64,000 bases of DNA, from positions 5,494,001 through 5,558,000 of the forward strand of contig NZ_CP032616.1 of assembly GCF_003626975.1 (NCBI RefSeq). The letters run 5' to 3'. This DNA is from Pseudomonas sp. DY-1 (GTDB taxonomy: Bacteria; Pseudomonadota; Gammaproteobacteria; Pseudomonadales; Pseudomonadaceae). The translations under genes and the position numbers were made by a program. The notes under the pieces are model-generated. The model saw nothing but the letters and a program-made list of their open reading frames with translations. It searched no databases and was not told where the DNA came from. How positions within the stretch are numbered: the first letter of the stretch is position 1; each line of letters begins with the position of its first letter. Positions 54,211 through 63,603 of this stretch are shown piece by piece.

Positions 54211-54947
54211 TTTCCAACGACGACGGGGTGAATGCACCCGGTCTGGCCGCTTTGCATGGTGCGCTCAAGGATTACGCCGACTGCGTGGTCATCGCACCGG
54301 ACCAGGACAAGAGCGGCGCCAGCAGTTCCCTGACCCTGGACCGCCCGCTTCACCCCAGTACGCTGGACAACGGTTTCATCTGCCTCAACGGCACGCCGAC
54401 CGACTGCGTCCACCTCGGGCTCAACGGCATGCTCGAGCAATTGCCTGACATGGTGGTTTCGGGGATCAACCTCGGCGCCAACCTGGGCGATGACGTGCTC
54501 TATTCGGGGACCGTGGCCGCGGCTCTGGAAGGGCGCTTCCTCGCCTTGCCCGCGTTCGCCTTCTCGCTGCTGTCGCGCCAGGCCGATAACCTGCCCACCG
54601 CCGCGCACATCGCGCGCCGGCTTGTGGCTGCGCATGATCAGCTCGACCTGCCGCCGCGCACCGTGCTCAATGTGAACATTCCCAACCTGCCGCTCGAGCG
54701 CATCCGGGGTATCCAACTGACCCGCCTGGGCCATCGCGCACGTGCTGCCGCACCGGTAAAGGTGGTCAACCCCAGGGGCAAGGAGGGATATTGGATCTCA
54801 GCGGCCGGTGACGCTGAAGACGGCGGGCCCGGTACGGATTTCCATGCAGTGATGCAGGGCTATGTGTCCATCACACCCCTGCAGCTCGATCGGACTTTCA
54901 ATGAGGCCTTCCAGGGCCTCGATAGCTGGTTGGAGGGCCTGCTCTGA
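54198..54947 (+). CDS. surE: 5'/3'-nucleotidase SurE
   Basis: SurE is a metal-dependent phosphatase of nucleoside monophosphates linked to stationary-phase survival. The 249-residue protein has metal ligands Asp8 and Asp9 ([11 protein letters not shown]), Ser in KSGASSSLT and Asn in [21 protein letters not shown] (part). It overlaps truD by 13 bp and pcm by one base. Confidence 0.97.
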   Translation: MRILISNDDGVNAPGLAALHGALKDYADCVVIAPDQDKSGASSSLTLDRPLHPSTLDNGFICLNGTPTDCVHLGLNGMLEQLPDMVVSGINLGANLGDDVLYSGTVAAALEGRFLALPAFAFSLLSRQADNLPTAAHIARRLVAAHDQLDLPPRTVLNVNIPNLPLERIRGIQLTRLGHRARAAAPVKVVNPRGKEGYWISAAGDAEDGGPGTDFHAVMQGYVSITPLQLDRTFNEAFQGLDSWLEGLL

Positions 54948-55624
54948 TGTCCCGGGAACAGGATGACCTGATGCGCCGTGGGATTGGCATGACCTCCCAG
55001 CGCACTCGCGAACGCCTTATCCAGCGTCTGTACGAGGAAGGGCTGTCCAACGCCCGTGTGCTCGAAACCATTCGCCGGACACCGCGTCACCTGTTCGTCG
55101 ATGAGGCCCTGGCCCATCGCGCCTACGAGGACACTGCGCTGCCGATCGGCCACAACCAGACCATCTCGCAACCCTATATGGTCGCTCGGATGACCGAGCT
55201 CCTGCTGGCTGCGGGACCGCTGGACAAGGTGCTGGAGATTGGTACCGGCTCGGGCTATCAGACCGCAATCCTCGCGCAGCTGGTCGAGCGCGTGTTTTCC
55301 GTTGAACGCATTCAGGTCCTGCAGGACAAGGCCAAGGAACGTCTGGCGGTTCTCAACCTGCGCAATGTGGTGTTCCGCTGGGGCGATGGATGGGAAGGCT
55401 GGCCAGCGCTGGCGCCTTACAACGGCATCATCGTGACGGCGGCGGCGGCGGATGTTCCCCAGGCGCTGCTGGATCAACTGGCTCCCGGTGGGCGTCTGGT
55501 GATTCCGGTGGGTGCGGGCGATGTCCAGCAATTGATGCTGATCGTTCGCGAGGAGCAGGGATTCACTCGCCATGTGCTCGACGCCGTACGCTTCGTGCCG
55601 CTGCTCAGTGGCCCGCTCGCCTGA
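54947..55624 (+). CDS. pcm: Protein-L-isoaspartate O-methyltransferase
   Basis: Pcm methylates isoaspartyl residues in damaged proteins, starting their repair, using SAM. The 225-residue protein has the SAM motif [13 protein letters not shown] and the family block [14 protein letters not shown]. It overlaps surE by one base. The conserved surE-pcm-nlpD-rpoS order ties it to stationary-phase physiology. Confidence 0.96.
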   Translation: MSREQDDLMRRGIGMTSQRTRERLIQRLYEEGLSNARVLETIRRTPRHLFVDEALAHRAYEDTALPIGHNQTISQPYMVARMTELLLAAGPLDKVLEIGTGSGYQTAILAQLVERVFSVERIQVLQDKAKERLAVLNLRNVVFRWGDGWEGWPALAPYNGIIVTAAAADVPQALLDQLAPGGRLVIPVGAGDVQQLMLIVREEQGFTRHVLDAVRFVPLLSGPLA

Positions 55625-55774
55625 GGCCGATTTCAGGGAACCTGCGTCTAGGGCAACTTTCTGATGCACCGCCAAGCGGCCTTCCTGCAGTACTTTGTGC
55701 GGCAGGCGACTGGCTCGTCCGGATATTTCCGGCACAATGATCAAGACCTTCGAATGTTGGGAAAGGGGACAAGA

Positions 55775-56659
55775 GTGAGCCTGAAGGCCATTCGGCAGTG
55801 GATTCGCGTGGGGAATGGGCTTACCTGGTTGCCCGTTTTGGCCGTCGGCATTCTGCTTGCCGGCTGCTCCAGTACCCAGAAAGATGGTGTCAGCATCGTC
55901 GATCGCAATCATTCGGGGGCGACTTCCGCGCCACAGCGACAACCCGTCACCAGCGGCCAGTACCGCGTCCAGCGCGGCGACACCCTCTATTCCATAGCGT
56001 TTCGCTTTGGCTGGGACTGGAAAGCCCTGGCAGCGCGCAACAGCATTCCTGCACCCTACGTGATTCGTCCCGGCCAGATCATCCGTTTCGATGGCCAACC
56101 TAGCCAGGCTCGTCCGACAACGGTCGCTACCGCACCCGTGGTGACCAATTCAAGAACGGGTAGTAGCGCTACTTCGACCCGCCCGCCCGTGCAGCCCCAG
56201 CAACCGGCTGTCCGCCCCCAATCGCAAGCACCGCAACCGGTCGCGACTGCACCTGTATCTACCCAGAACGCGTCTATTACGCGCTCTGCAGCCGGTTGGG
56301 TATGGCCCGCGAGTGGGCCTTTGATCGGCCGTTTTTCGTCAAACGGCAGTTTGAATAAAGGGATTGATATCGCTGGGGAATTAGGCCAGCCTGTCTTGGC
56401 TGCGTCAGATGGATCAGTTGTTTATGCCGGAAGTGGATTACGGGGCTACGGCGAATTGGTCATCATCAAGCACAGCGATACCTACGTAAGCGCCTACGGT
56501 CATAACCGCAGGCTGCTGGTGCGGGAGGGACAGCAGGTCAAGGTCGGGCAGACAATTGCCGAGATGGGCTCAACGGGAACTGACCGGGTGAAGCTTCATT
56601 TTGAAATTCGCCGTCAGGGTAAGCCTGTAGATCCGCTGCAATACCTGCCACGTCGTTGA
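55775..56659 (+). CDS. nlpD: NlpD-like lipoprotein with LysM and degenerate LytM domain
   Basis: NlpD activates the amidase AmiC during septal peptidoglycan splitting. The 294-residue precursor has a lipobox LLAGC (lipidated Cys31), a LysM domain (about 66-110, YRVQRGDTLYSIAFRFGWDWK, part), a Gln/Pro-rich linker (about 115-190) and a LytM/M23 domain (about 195-290). The zinc ligands are lost: NKGID replaces HxGxD and KLHFE replaces HLHFE, so it should be non-enzymatic. I use the GTG at 55775 (AAGGGG 6 bp upstream); ATG 55754 is an alternative. The rpoS promoter is expected inside this gene. Confidence 0.85.
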   Translation: MSLKAIRQWIRVGNGLTWLPVLAVGILLAGCSSTQKDGVSIVDRNHSGATSAPQRQPVTSGQYRVQRGDTLYSIAFRFGWDWKALAARNSIPAPYVIRPGQIIRFDGQPSQARPTTVATAPVVTNSRTGSSATSTRPPVQPQQPAVRPQSQAPQPVATAPVSTQNASITRSAAGWVWPASGPLIGRFSSNGSLNKGIDIAGELGQPVLAASDGSVVYAGSGLRGYGELVIIKHSDTYVSAYGHNRRLLVREGQQVKVGQTIAEMGSTGTDRVKLHFEIRRQGKPVDPLQYLPRR

Positions 56660-56766
56660 CCCGTTATTCAGCCCGTTCCACCACGTGGTAAGGACGGGCT
56701 CGGGCGGCGCCAGGGATATAAGGCTTCGCCAGGGCTTGTTGTCGAACTCAGCAAGGGACAACAACA

Positions 56767-57771
56767 ATGGCACTCAATAAAGAAGCGCCGGAGTTTGACG
56801 TCGATGACGAACTGCTCCTTCTGGAGCCGGGCGTCATATTGGATGATGCGTTGAGCGAGGAGAACGACGCGCCTCTGCCTACCGCAAAATCCCGGCATTC
56901 AACCTCACCAAAGCAACACAAGTATATCGACTACACCCGCGCGCTAGACGCGACTCAGCTGTACCTCAACGAAATCGGTTTTTCCCCCCTGCTAACCCCG
57001 GAAGAAGAAGTGCACTTCGCGCGCCTTGCGCAGCGTGGTGATCCTGCCGGGCGCAAGCGCATGATCGAAAGTAACCTCCGCCTTGTAGTGAAGATCGCAC
57101 GACGTTACGTCAACCGCGGTTTGTCGCTGCTCGACTTGATCGAAGAGGGCAACCTCGGTTTGATCCGGGCTGTGGAGAAGTTTGATCCGGAGAGAGGCTT
57201 CCGCTTCTCTACCTATGCGACCTGGTGGATCCGTCAGACCATTGAACGGGCCATCATGAACCAGACCCGGACCATCCGCCTGCCGATCCATGTGGTCAAG
57301 GAGCTCAATGTCTATCTGCGAGCCGCACGTGAGTTGACCCACAAACTGGATCACGAGCCTTCGCCTGAAGAAATCGCCAATCTGCTGGAAAAGCCTGTTG
57401 ACGAGGTCAAGCGCATGCTCGGTCTCAACGAGCGGGTGACTTCCGTGGACGTTTCCCTCGGTCCGGATTCCGACAAGACTCTGTTGGACACACTGACCGA
57501 TGATCGACCCACCGACCCCTGCGAGCTGTTGCAGGACGATGATCTCTCGCAGAGCATCGACCAGTGGCTGTCCGAACTTACCGACAAGCAACGAGAAGTG
57601 GTTGTTCGCCGCTTCGGATTGCGCGGTCATGAAAGCTGCACGCTCGAGGAAGTGGGCCAGGAAATCGGCCTGACCCGTGAGCGGGTGCGGCAAATCCAGG
57701 TCGAAGCGCTGAAACGGCTTCGGGAGATCCTGGAGAAGAACGGTTTGTCTAGCGATGCCCTGTTCCAGTAA
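56767..57771 (+). CDS. rpoS: RNA polymerase sigma factor RpoS
   Basis: RpoS directs transcription in stationary phase and stress. The 334-residue protein has region 1.2/2 blocks ([36 protein letters not shown], part; [17 protein letters not shown]), region 3 and the region 4 helix-turn-helix [20 protein letters not shown]. Length and sequence match Pseudomonas RpoS. A leader of at least 107 bp and a promoter within nlpD are usual. A terminator follows after 19 bp. Confidence 0.98.
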   Translation: MALNKEAPEFDVDDELLLLEPGVILDDALSEENDAPLPTAKSRHSTSPKQHKYIDYTRALDATQLYLNEIGFSPLLTPEEEVHFARLAQRGDPAGRKRMIESNLRLVVKIARRYVNRGLSLLDLIEEGNLGLIRAVEKFDPERGFRFSTYATWWIRQTIERAIMNQTRTIRLPIHVVKELNVYLRAARELTHKLDHEPSPEEIANLLEKPVDEVKRMLGLNERVTSVDVSLGPDSDKTLLDTLTDDRPTDPCELLQDDDLSQSIDQWLSELTDKQREVVVRRFGLRGHESCTLEEVGQEIGLTRERVRQIQVEALKRLREILEKNGLSSDALFQ

Positions 57772-57790
57772 ACCTGGAGCAAAGCGAAAG

Positions 57791-57815
57791 AGCCCGGCTT
57801 AGGCCGGGCTTTTTC
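57791..57815 (+). terminator. Rho-independent terminator of rpoS
   Basis: AGCCCGGC-ttag-GCCGGGCT followed by TTTT. Confidence 0.92.
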
Positions 57816-57915
57816 ATGGTCGGAGTGGAGGAATAGAACGGCCTGATGCTGTGACTGGAGTCGGGCTTGAAGGCGTGTTTCACGGATCAACGAAGTCCTC
57901 TTTTATGCGTTGCGG

Positions 57916-57933
57916 TGTAAGTCATTGCTTACA
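57916..57933 (+). promoter_or_regulatory. GacA upstream activating sequence
   Basis: TGTAAG-tcattg-CTTACA matches the GacA binding consensus (TGTAAG-N6-CTTACA) perfectly. It lies about 190 bp upstream of the inferred rsmZ start, the distance expected for GacA-controlled rsm genes. The region from 57772 to 58301 contains no protein gene; this site, the rpoS terminator, the A+T-rich block, rsmZ and the fdxA terminator account for most of it. Confidence 0.92.
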
Positions 57934-57970
57934 CGCTATGTGCGTGATTAGAGGAGGTTGCTGCTCGTGA

Positions 57971-58037
57971 TTGGTGAAAATCTGATAGGAGAATTTTTAA
58001 CTTATTGATTAATAAGAAATTTATTTTTTTACATTGA
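57971..58037 (+). promoter_or_regulatory. A+T-rich block between the GacA site and rsmZ promoter
   Basis: Only 13 of 67 bases are G or C, in a G+C-rich genome. It includes the dyad CTTATT-gatt-AATAAG (58001-58016) and a T-run. In P. aeruginosa the H-NS-like proteins MvaT and MvaU bind A+T-rich DNA upstream of rsmZ and repress it; the same role here is inferred. Confidence 0.6.
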
Positions 58038-58071
58038 ACTGGCTTGGTCGTCTGTGCGGCAGCCTGCCAAC

Positions 58072-58099
58072 TTGCTCTGTGCTCCCGGATCACTAATAT
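58072..58099 (+). promoter_or_regulatory. rsmZ core promoter
   Basis: TTGCTC (58072-58077), 16-bp spacer, TAATAT (58094-58099). A start near 58106-58107 would place the first stem-loop at the 5' end of the RNA. Confidence 0.7.
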
Positions 58100-58106
58100 C
58101 ACTCTT

Positions 58107-58238
58107 GCGTACAGGATGTACGCGGGTTGATAAGGACGTCGACCAGGGACATCGCGGGATGCGATTCATCAGGATGATGAGCAAGGAATACAGGGAATAG
58201 GGACAAAAGAGTGGGCGGGTATCCCCCGCCCCTTTTTT
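58107..58238 (+). ncRNA. rsmZ: RsmZ small regulatory RNA
   Basis: RsmZ sequesters the RNA-binding repressor RsmA/CsrA and so switches on secondary metabolism, biofilm and secretion genes. The roughly 130-nt RNA carries eight GGA motifs (58114-58203). Several sit in hairpin loops: GCGTAC-aggat-GTACGC (58107-58123), ATCGC-gggat-GCGAT (58151-58165) and TCATC-aggat-GATGA (58166-58180). It ends with GGGCGGG-tatcc-CCCGCCC and six T. The position between rpoS and fdxA, the GacA site upstream and the size all match Pseudomonas rsmZ. Confidence 0.95.
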
Positions 58239-58253
58239 CGCCCGCAGGAAAGC

Positions 58254-58277
58254 AAAAGGCCCGCAGATGCGGGCCTT
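58254..58277 (-). terminator. Terminator of fdxA (bidirectional shape)
   Basis: AAAAGGCCCGC-agat-GCGGGCCTTTTT, T-rich on both strands, 25 bp past the fdxA stop. It also backs up the rsmZ terminator from the other side. Confidence 0.9.
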
Positions 58278-58301
58278 TTTGCGTTTGGATGCGCAGACGA
58301 A

Positions 58302-58625
58302 TCAGCGCTCCAGATGCTCCAGCTTGCCTTTGACACCATCCCACTCTTCGGCGTCGGCCAAGGCTTCTTTCTTCTCGGTGATGTTTGGCCACACTTCGGC
58401 CAGATCACGGTTCAGTTCGATGAACTCCTGCATGTCCTCAGGCACTTCATCCTCGGAGAAGATGGCTTGCGCCGGGCATTCGGGCTCGCACAGTGCGCAG
58501 TCGATGCACTCGTCCGGGTGAATGACCAGGAAGTTCGGGCCTTCGTAGAAGCAGTCCACCGGACAGACTTCCACACAGTCGGTGTATTTGCATTTGATGC
58601 AGTTGTCGGTGACGACGAAGGTCAT
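58302..58625 (-). CDS. fdxA: Seven-iron ferredoxin FdxA
   Basis: A 107-residue ferredoxin of the Azotobacter FdI type with one [3Fe-4S] and one [4Fe-4S] cluster. Cys9, 12, 17, 21 and 25 and Cys40, 43, 46 and 50 are all present ([35 protein letters not shown]). It is a small cytoplasmic electron carrier; partners are not evident. The ATG at 58625 (MTFVVTDN) is used, with an 18-bp frame extension rejected. It is followed by its own terminator. Confidence 0.95.
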   Translation of the reverse strand: MTFVVTDNCIKCKYTDCVEVCPVDCFYEGPNFLVIHPDECIDCALCEPECPAQAIFSEDEVPEDMQEFIELNRDLAEVWPNITEKKEALADAEEWDGVKGKLEHLER

Positions 58626-58765
58626 TTCTATTCTTCTCCTCAAGCGGCGGCTCGGAAGCCTTCTATATCCGGCTTCTCGGCTCGGGAACTCACGGTACCG
58701 GGTAGGCTGATTCCCGGGTGCACTCCAGAGCGCGCGGGATTCTAGCAGCTTGTGCGGTTAAGGGG

Positions 58766-61339
58766 TTAGATGCGTGACTTCAGTGTATATAACAGCTCCA
58801 GCGCCTGCCGAGGCGTCAGATCATCCGGCTTGATCTTCGCCAATTCGTCCAGCACCGGGTGCGGCAGGCTTGCGAACAGGTCGCTCTGCATTGGCGCGCT
58901 TGGCTGGCCGGGGGCCTGCCGCGGAGCTTCATGAGGCAGGCTGGTGGTTTCCAGCCGCGCCAGATGCTCGCGGGCGCGCTGGATCACTCCGCCGGGGACG
59001 CCTGCCAATTGCGCTACCGCCAGGCCATAGCTCTGGCTTGCCGGGCCCCGCAGCACATGGTGCAGGAATACGATGCGCTCTTTGTGCTCGGTGGCATTCA
59101 GATGGACGTTCGCTACCACCGGTTCAGCTTCAGGCAGAACGGTCAGCTCGAAGTAGTGGGTGGCGAACAGGGTGAAGGCACGCAGTTGGGCCAGATGCTC
59201 GGCTGCCGCCCATGCCAGCGAGAGACCGTCGAACGTACTGGTGCCGCGACCCACTTCGTCCATCAGCACCAGGCTGCTTGCGCTGGCGTTGTGCAGGATG
59301 TTGGCGGTTTCGCTCATCTCCACCATGAAGGTGGAACGGCCGCCAGCCAGGTCGTCGCTGGAACCGATGCGGGTGAAGATGCGGTCCACCAGCGACAGCT
59401 CGCAACTGGCCGCCGGCACGAAGCAACCGATGTGGGCGAGCAGCACGATCAGTGCGGTCTGGCGCATGTAGGTCGATTTACCGCCCATGTTCGGGCCGGT
59501 GATGATCAGCATGCGGGTGGCGTCATCCAGGGCCAGGTCGTTGGCCACGAAGGGGGTGTCCAGTACCTGTTCCACCACCGGGTGACGGCCTTGGTTGATG
59601 CGCATGCAGGGTTCGTCGACGAAGCGTGGTCGGTTCAGGTCGAGGTTCAGCGCCCGCTCGGAGAAGTTGCTCAGCACATCCAGCTCAGCCAGGGCGGCGG
59701 CAGTATCCTGCAGCGGTGCCAGCTGTTCGATCAGCAGTTCCAGAAGCTCGTCGTAGAGCATCTTCTCCCGTGCCAGGGCGCGGCTCTTGGCCGATAGCGC
59801 CTTGTCTTCGAAGGCTTTCAGTTCTGGCGTGATGAAACGCTCGGCGCCCTTCAGGGTCTGGCGGCGAATGTAGTCCGCAGGTGCCTGTTCGGCTTGCACG
59901 CGCGGCAGCTCGATGAAGTAACCGTGGATGCGGTTGTAGCCGACTTTGAGGTTGGGTAGGCCGGTACGGGCCTTTTCCCGCGCTTCCAGATCCATCAAGT
60001 ACTGGCCGGCGTTCTCGCTAAGTGCCTGCAGTTCGTCCAGTTCAGCGTCGTAGCCGGTCTTGATCACGCCACCGTCACGAATGACAGCTGGCGGGTTTTC
60101 TATGATGGCGCGAGCCAGCAGGTCGGCCAGTTCCGGATAGGTGCGGATACTGCCTGCCAGCTCCTGCAGGTGCGGAGCTTCCAGTTCAGTCATCGCGCCT
60201 TGCAGTTGCGGCAGGGCGGCGAGGGCGTCGCGTAGGCGGGCCAGGTCACGGGGGCGCGCATTGCGCAGGCCGATTCGGGCGAGGATACGTTCGACGTCGC
60301 CGATCTCCTTCAGCTGCGGCTGCAGGCTTTCGAAACGATAGCGATCCAACAGACAGTCGATGGCGTCCTGCCGGGCAACCAACACAGCACGGTCGCGCAG
60401 TGGGCGGTTCAGCCAGCGACTCAGGAGGCGGCTGCCCATTGCGGTCTGGCAGCGGTCGATCACTGATTGCAGGGTGTTGTCTCGGCCCCCGGCCAGGTTC
60501 ACGTCCAGCTCCAGATTGCGGCGACTGGCAGCATCGAGGATGACGGTGTCGTCGATGCGCTCGTGGCGTAGGCTGCGTAGGTGGGGCAGGGCGGTGCGCT
60601 GCGTCTCCTTCGCATAGCCCAGGAGGCAGCCGGCCGAGCCAATTGCAAGGGTCAGCGTTTCGCAACCGAAGCCCTTGAGGTCCTGAACTCCGAACTGCTG
60701 GCAGAGGCTCTTCTTTGCCGAATCGCGGTCGAAGTCCCAGGGGGCACGACGGCGTACGCCGCGGCGCTTTTCGGCCGGCAGGCCCTGGGGCCAGTCGTCC
60801 GGTATCAGCAGCTCGGCAGGGTTGAGACGCTCCAGTTCAGCCAGCAGGTTCTCCCAGCCTTTGATTTCCTGCACGGTGAAGCGCCCGCTGGTGATGTCCA
60901 GAACTGCGAGGCCGAACAGACGCTCATCGCCGAGCACGGCAGCGAGCAGGTTGTCGCGGCGTTCATCCAATAGCGCTTCGTCACTGATGGTGCCTGGCGT
61001 AATGATACGAACCACCTGGCGTTCCACCGGGCCTTTGCTGGTGGCGGGGTCGCCAATCTGTTCGCAAATGACTACGGACTCACCAAGCTTCACCAGTTTG
61101 GCCAGGTAACCTTCCACCGAGTGGAAAGGGATGCCGGCCATGGGAATCGACTTGCCTGCCGATTGGCCGCGTGCGGTCAGGGTGATGTCGAGCAGCTTGG
61201 CGGCTTTCTTGGCGTCCTCATAGAAGATCTCGTAGAAGTCGCCCATGCGATAGAACATCAGCTGGTCCGGGTGCTGATTTTTCAGCTTCCAGTACTGCTG
61301 CATCATCGGGGTGTGTTCGCTGAGATCGCTCTGACTCAT
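58766..61339 (-). CDS. mutS: DNA mismatch repair protein MutS
   Basis: MutS recognises base mismatches and recruits MutL. The 857-residue protein has the mismatch-binding F-x-E (Phe35, Glu37 in GDFYEIF), Walker [10 protein letters not shown] (about 618-626), [18 protein letters not shown] (ATPase signature) and the C-terminal tetramerisation tail. The frame extends upstream to 61534 over the pncC gene, but the ATG at 61339 ([11 protein letters not shown]) is where the family starts. It is divergent from pncC with a 70-bp gap. Confidence 0.98.
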   Translation of the reverse strand: MSQSDLSEHTPMMQQYWKLKNQHPDQLMFYRMGDFYEIFYEDAKKAAKLLDITLTARGQSAGKSIPMAGIPFHSVEGYLAKLVKLGESVVICEQIGDPATSKGPVERQVVRIITPGTISDEALLDERRDNLLAAVLGDERLFGLAVLDITSGRFTVQEIKGWENLLAELERLNPAELLIPDDWPQGLPAEKRRGVRRRAPWDFDRDSAKKSLCQQFGVQDLKGFGCETLTLAIGSAGCLLGYAKETQRTALPHLRSLRHERIDDTVILDAASRRNLELDVNLAGGRDNTLQSVIDRCQTAMGSRLLSRWLNRPLRDRAVLVARQDAIDCLLDRYRFESLQPQLKEIGDVERILARIGLRNARPRDLARLRDALAALPQLQGAMTELEAPHLQELAGSIRTYPELADLLARAIIENPPAVIRDGGVIKTGYDAELDELQALSENAGQYLMDLEAREKARTGLPNLKVGYNRIHGYFIELPRVQAEQAPADYIRRQTLKGAERFITPELKAFEDKALSAKSRALAREKMLYDELLELLIEQLAPLQDTAAALAELDVLSNFSERALNLDLNRPRFVDEPCMRINQGRHPVVEQVLDTPFVANDLALDDATRMLIITGPNMGGKSTYMRQTALIVLLAHIGCFVPAASCELSLVDRIFTRIGSSDDLAGGRSTFMVEMSETANILHNASASSLVLMDEVGRGTSTFDGLSLAWAAAEHLAQLRAFTLFATHYFELTVLPEAEPVVANVHLNATEHKERIVFLHHVLRGPASQSYGLAVAQLAGVPGGVIQRAREHLARLETTSLPHEAPRQAPGQPSAPMQSDLFASLPHPVLDELAKIKPDDLTPRQALELLYTLKSRI

Positions 61340-61409
61340 TGGCTGGCCTTGCGTGCAAAAGGCGCTAGTGTACGGTATCCCGCTGGCCCGCTTTAACCCC
61401 GGAGTGCAC

Positions 61410-61922
61410 ATGTCCGTTACCGATGAAGAGCTGACTTCCCTGGCCGCCAGGCTGGGAGAGGAGCTAAAGGCGCGTGGTGAGTCGGTAACCACCGCAGAGT
61501 CCTGTACCGGCGGTGGCATCGCCGAAGCGATCACCCGTATTCCGGGTAGCTCCGCCTGGTTCGAGGCGGGCTATGTCACCTACTCGAATACGCAGAAAAC
61601 CGAGCAGCTCGCGGTGCCGATGGAGTTGTTTCCGCAGGTGGGAGCGGTCAGCCGAGAGGTGGTCGAGGCAATGGTGCATGGCGCCCAGCAGCGTAGCGGC
61701 GCACGTTTCGCCATAGCGGTCAGCGGTGTGGCCGGACCGGATGGTGGCTCGCCGGATAAACCGGTCGGTACGGTCTGGTTGGCGTGGGGGAATGGAAGGG
61801 ATGTCGAGGCTGTACGCCGCCACTTTCCGGGCGATCGCCTGGCCGTGCGCCGACAAACTGTTGCGGAAGCGCTCAAGGGACTGATCCGACTAGCTGCAGG
61901 AGAAAAAGCCGTTCAGGGGTAG
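61410..61922 (+). CDS. pncC: Nicotinamide-nucleotide amidase, CinA C-terminal domain type
   Basis: PncC deamidates nicotinamide mononucleotide to nicotinate mononucleotide in pyridine-nucleotide salvage. The 170-residue protein is the stand-alone CinA C-terminal domain (YgaD type) and has [30 protein letters not shown] and [21 protein letters not shown] (part). It lies immediately upstream of recA, the conserved position in gamma-proteobacteria. Confidence 0.95.
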   Translation: MSVTDEELTSLAARLGEELKARGESVTTAESCTGGGIAEAITRIPGSSAWFEAGYVTYSNTQKTEQLAVPMELFPQVGAVSREVVEAMVHGAQQRSGARFAIAVSGVAGPDGGSPDKPVGTVWLAWGNGRDVEAVRRHFPGDRLAVRRQTVAEALKGLIRLAAGEKAVQG

Positions 61923-61950
61923 GCGAGCGACTTGCCCTATGGAATAATAC

Positions 61951-61966
61951 TGTCTACTTATACAGT
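61951..61966 (+). promoter_or_regulatory. LexA (SOS) box of recA
   Basis: CTG-tctacttata-CAG matches the CTG-N10-CAG LexA operator, 44 bp upstream of the recA start codon and next to a TAATAC -10-like element (61946-61951). Confidence 0.85.
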
Positions 61967-62009
61967 TGTTGGTGGCCGCCAGGCCCTCTTGATTTTAGTG
62001 AGGACTTCA

Positions 62010-63056
62010 ATGGACGAGAACAAGAAGCGCGCCTTGGCTGCTGCCCTGGGCCAGATCGAGAAACAGTTCGGCAAGGGCGCGGTCATGCGCATGGGCGACC
62101 ATGACCGCCAGGCTATCCCGGCTATTTCTACCGGTTCCCTGGGCCTGGACATCGCGCTTGGTATTGGCGGCCTGCCGAAGGGGCGTATCGTAGAAATCTA
62201 CGGTCCCGAATCTTCCGGTAAGACCACCCTGACCCTCTCCGTCATCGCCGAAGCCCAGAAAATGGGCGCTACCTGCGCCTTCGTCGACGCCGAACATGCC
62301 CTGGATCCGGACTACGCCGGCAAGCTCGGCGTGAATGTCGACGATCTGCTGGTTTCCCAACCGGATACTGGCGAACAAGCCCTGGAAATCACCGACATGC
62401 TGGTGCGCTCCAACGCCGTTGACGTGATCATCGTCGACTCCGTGGCCGCTCTGGTACCCAAGGCCGAAATCGAAGGCGAAATGGGTGACTCCCACGTTGG
62501 TCTGCAAGCGCGCCTGATGTCCCAGGCACTGCGCAAGATTACCGGCAACATCAAGAACGCCAACTGCCTGGTCATCTTCATCAACCAGATTCGTATGAAG
62601 ATTGGTGTGATGTTCGGCAACCCGGAAACCACCACTGGCGGTAACGCCCTGAAGTTCTACGCCTCCGTGCGCCTCGACATTCGCCGCACCGGCGCGGTGA
62701 AAGAGGGTGAGGAAGTCGTGGGCAGTGAAACCCGCGTCAAGGTTGTGAAGAACAAGGTGGCTCCGCCCTTCCGCCAGGCCGAATTCCAGATCATGTACGG
62801 CAAAGGCATCTACCGCACCGGCGAGATCATCGACCTGGGTGTGCAGCAGGGCCTGGTGGAGAAGTCCGGTGCCTGGTACAGCTACCAGGGCAACAAGATC
62901 GGCCAAGGCAAGGCGAATGCCGCCAAGTACCTGGAAGACAACCCGGAAGTTGCTAGCGCCATCGAGAAGATCATCCGCGAGAAGCTGCTGGTCGACTCGT
63001 CTGCCAACACCAAGTCGGCTGCCACAGTTGACGATCTGGCCGACGTAGACCTCTGA
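62010..63056 (+). CDS. recA: Recombinase RecA
   Basis: RecA polymerises on single-stranded DNA for strand exchange and triggers LexA self-cleavage. The 348-residue protein has Walker A GPESSGKT (67-74), the [19 protein letters not shown] (part) Walker B region, the DNA-binding loop 2 ([23 protein letters not shown], part) and a C-terminal acidic tail. The ATG at 62010 is preceded by GAGGAC. recX follows after 7 bp. Confidence 0.99.
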   Translation: MDENKKRALAAALGQIEKQFGKGAVMRMGDHDRQAIPAISTGSLGLDIALGIGGLPKGRIVEIYGPESSGKTTLTLSVIAEAQKMGATCAFVDAEHALDPDYAGKLGVNVDDLLVSQPDTGEQALEITDMLVRSNAVDVIIVDSVAALVPKAEIEGEMGDSHVGLQARLMSQALRKITGNIKNANCLVIFINQIRMKIGVMFGNPETTTGGNALKFYASVRLDIRRTGAVKEGEEVVGSETRVKVVKNKVAPPFRQAEFQIMYGKGIYRTGEIIDLGVQQGLVEKSGAWYSYQGNKIGQGKANAAKYLEDNPEVASAIEKIIREKLLVDSSANTKSAATVDDLADVDL

Positions 63057-63063
63057 TCCTCCT

Positions 63064-63525
63064 ATGCCTGTAGTGCTCGACAACTCCGCCGCAGTGCGGC
63101 GGGCCGCCATGGACCTACTGGCGCAGCGCGAGCATGGGCGATTCGAGCTGACGCGTAAGCTGCGTCAGCGCGGCGCCCCTCCTGAGTTGATCGACAGTGC
63201 CCTCGACCGTTTGACGGAAGAGGGCCTGCTCTCCGAATCCCGCTATCTCGAAAGCTTCATCGCCAGCCGCGCCCGCGGCGGCTATGGGCCGCAACGCATT
63301 CGCGAAGAGCTGGCCCAGCGCGGTCTTCCACGAAGCGATATCGACCTGGCCCTGCGCGAGGCTGATATCGACTGGAACGAACAGCTGCGCGAGGTCTGGC
63401 GTCGTAAGTTCAATCGGCAGCCCCAGGACGCCCGCGAGCGTGCTCAGCAGGGCCGCTTTCTCACCTACCGTGGCTATTCCATGGAGATGATCAGCCGTCT
63501 CCTGCGCGGTAGTTCCGACGACTGA
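63064..63525 (+). CDS. recX: Regulatory protein RecX
   Basis: RecX binds the RecA filament and limits its activity. The 153-residue protein consists of repeated three-helix units and has the family patterns [21 protein letters not shown] (part), [15 protein letters not shown] and [17 protein letters not shown]. It lies 7 bp after recA and is probably translated from the same mRNA by read-through. Confidence 0.96.
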   Translation: MPVVLDNSAAVRRAAMDLLAQREHGRFELTRKLRQRGAPPELIDSALDRLTEEGLLSESRYLESFIASRARGGYGPQRIREELAQRGLPRSDIDLALREADIDWNEQLREVWRRKFNRQPQDARERAQQGRFLTYRGYSMEMISRLLRGSSDD

Positions 63526-63546
63526 CGTTCCATAAGGGCAGCCTTG

Positions 63547-63570
63547 AGCCATGCGCGGTCGCGCATGGCT
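63547..63570 (+). terminator. Hairpin between recX and the convergent partial gene
   Basis: AGCCATGCGC-ggtc-GCGCATGGCT is a perfect 10-bp stem with a four-base loop in the 78-bp convergent gap. It lacks a T-run on either strand, so termination may be Rho-aided. Confidence 0.55.
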
Positions 63571-63603
63571 GGTCGCTGGATGGGATTGGTTGTGCTTGGC
63601 GGA

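Noticed and set aside
55754..55774. ATG start for nlpD at 55754
   Set aside because: It would lengthen the signal peptide with seven polar residues, while the GTG at 55775 follows AAGGGG at proper spacing; kept only as an alternative.
61340..61534. Upstream extension of mutS
   Set aside because: It overlaps the divergent pncC coding region and adds Ser/Ala-rich residues not seen in MutS.
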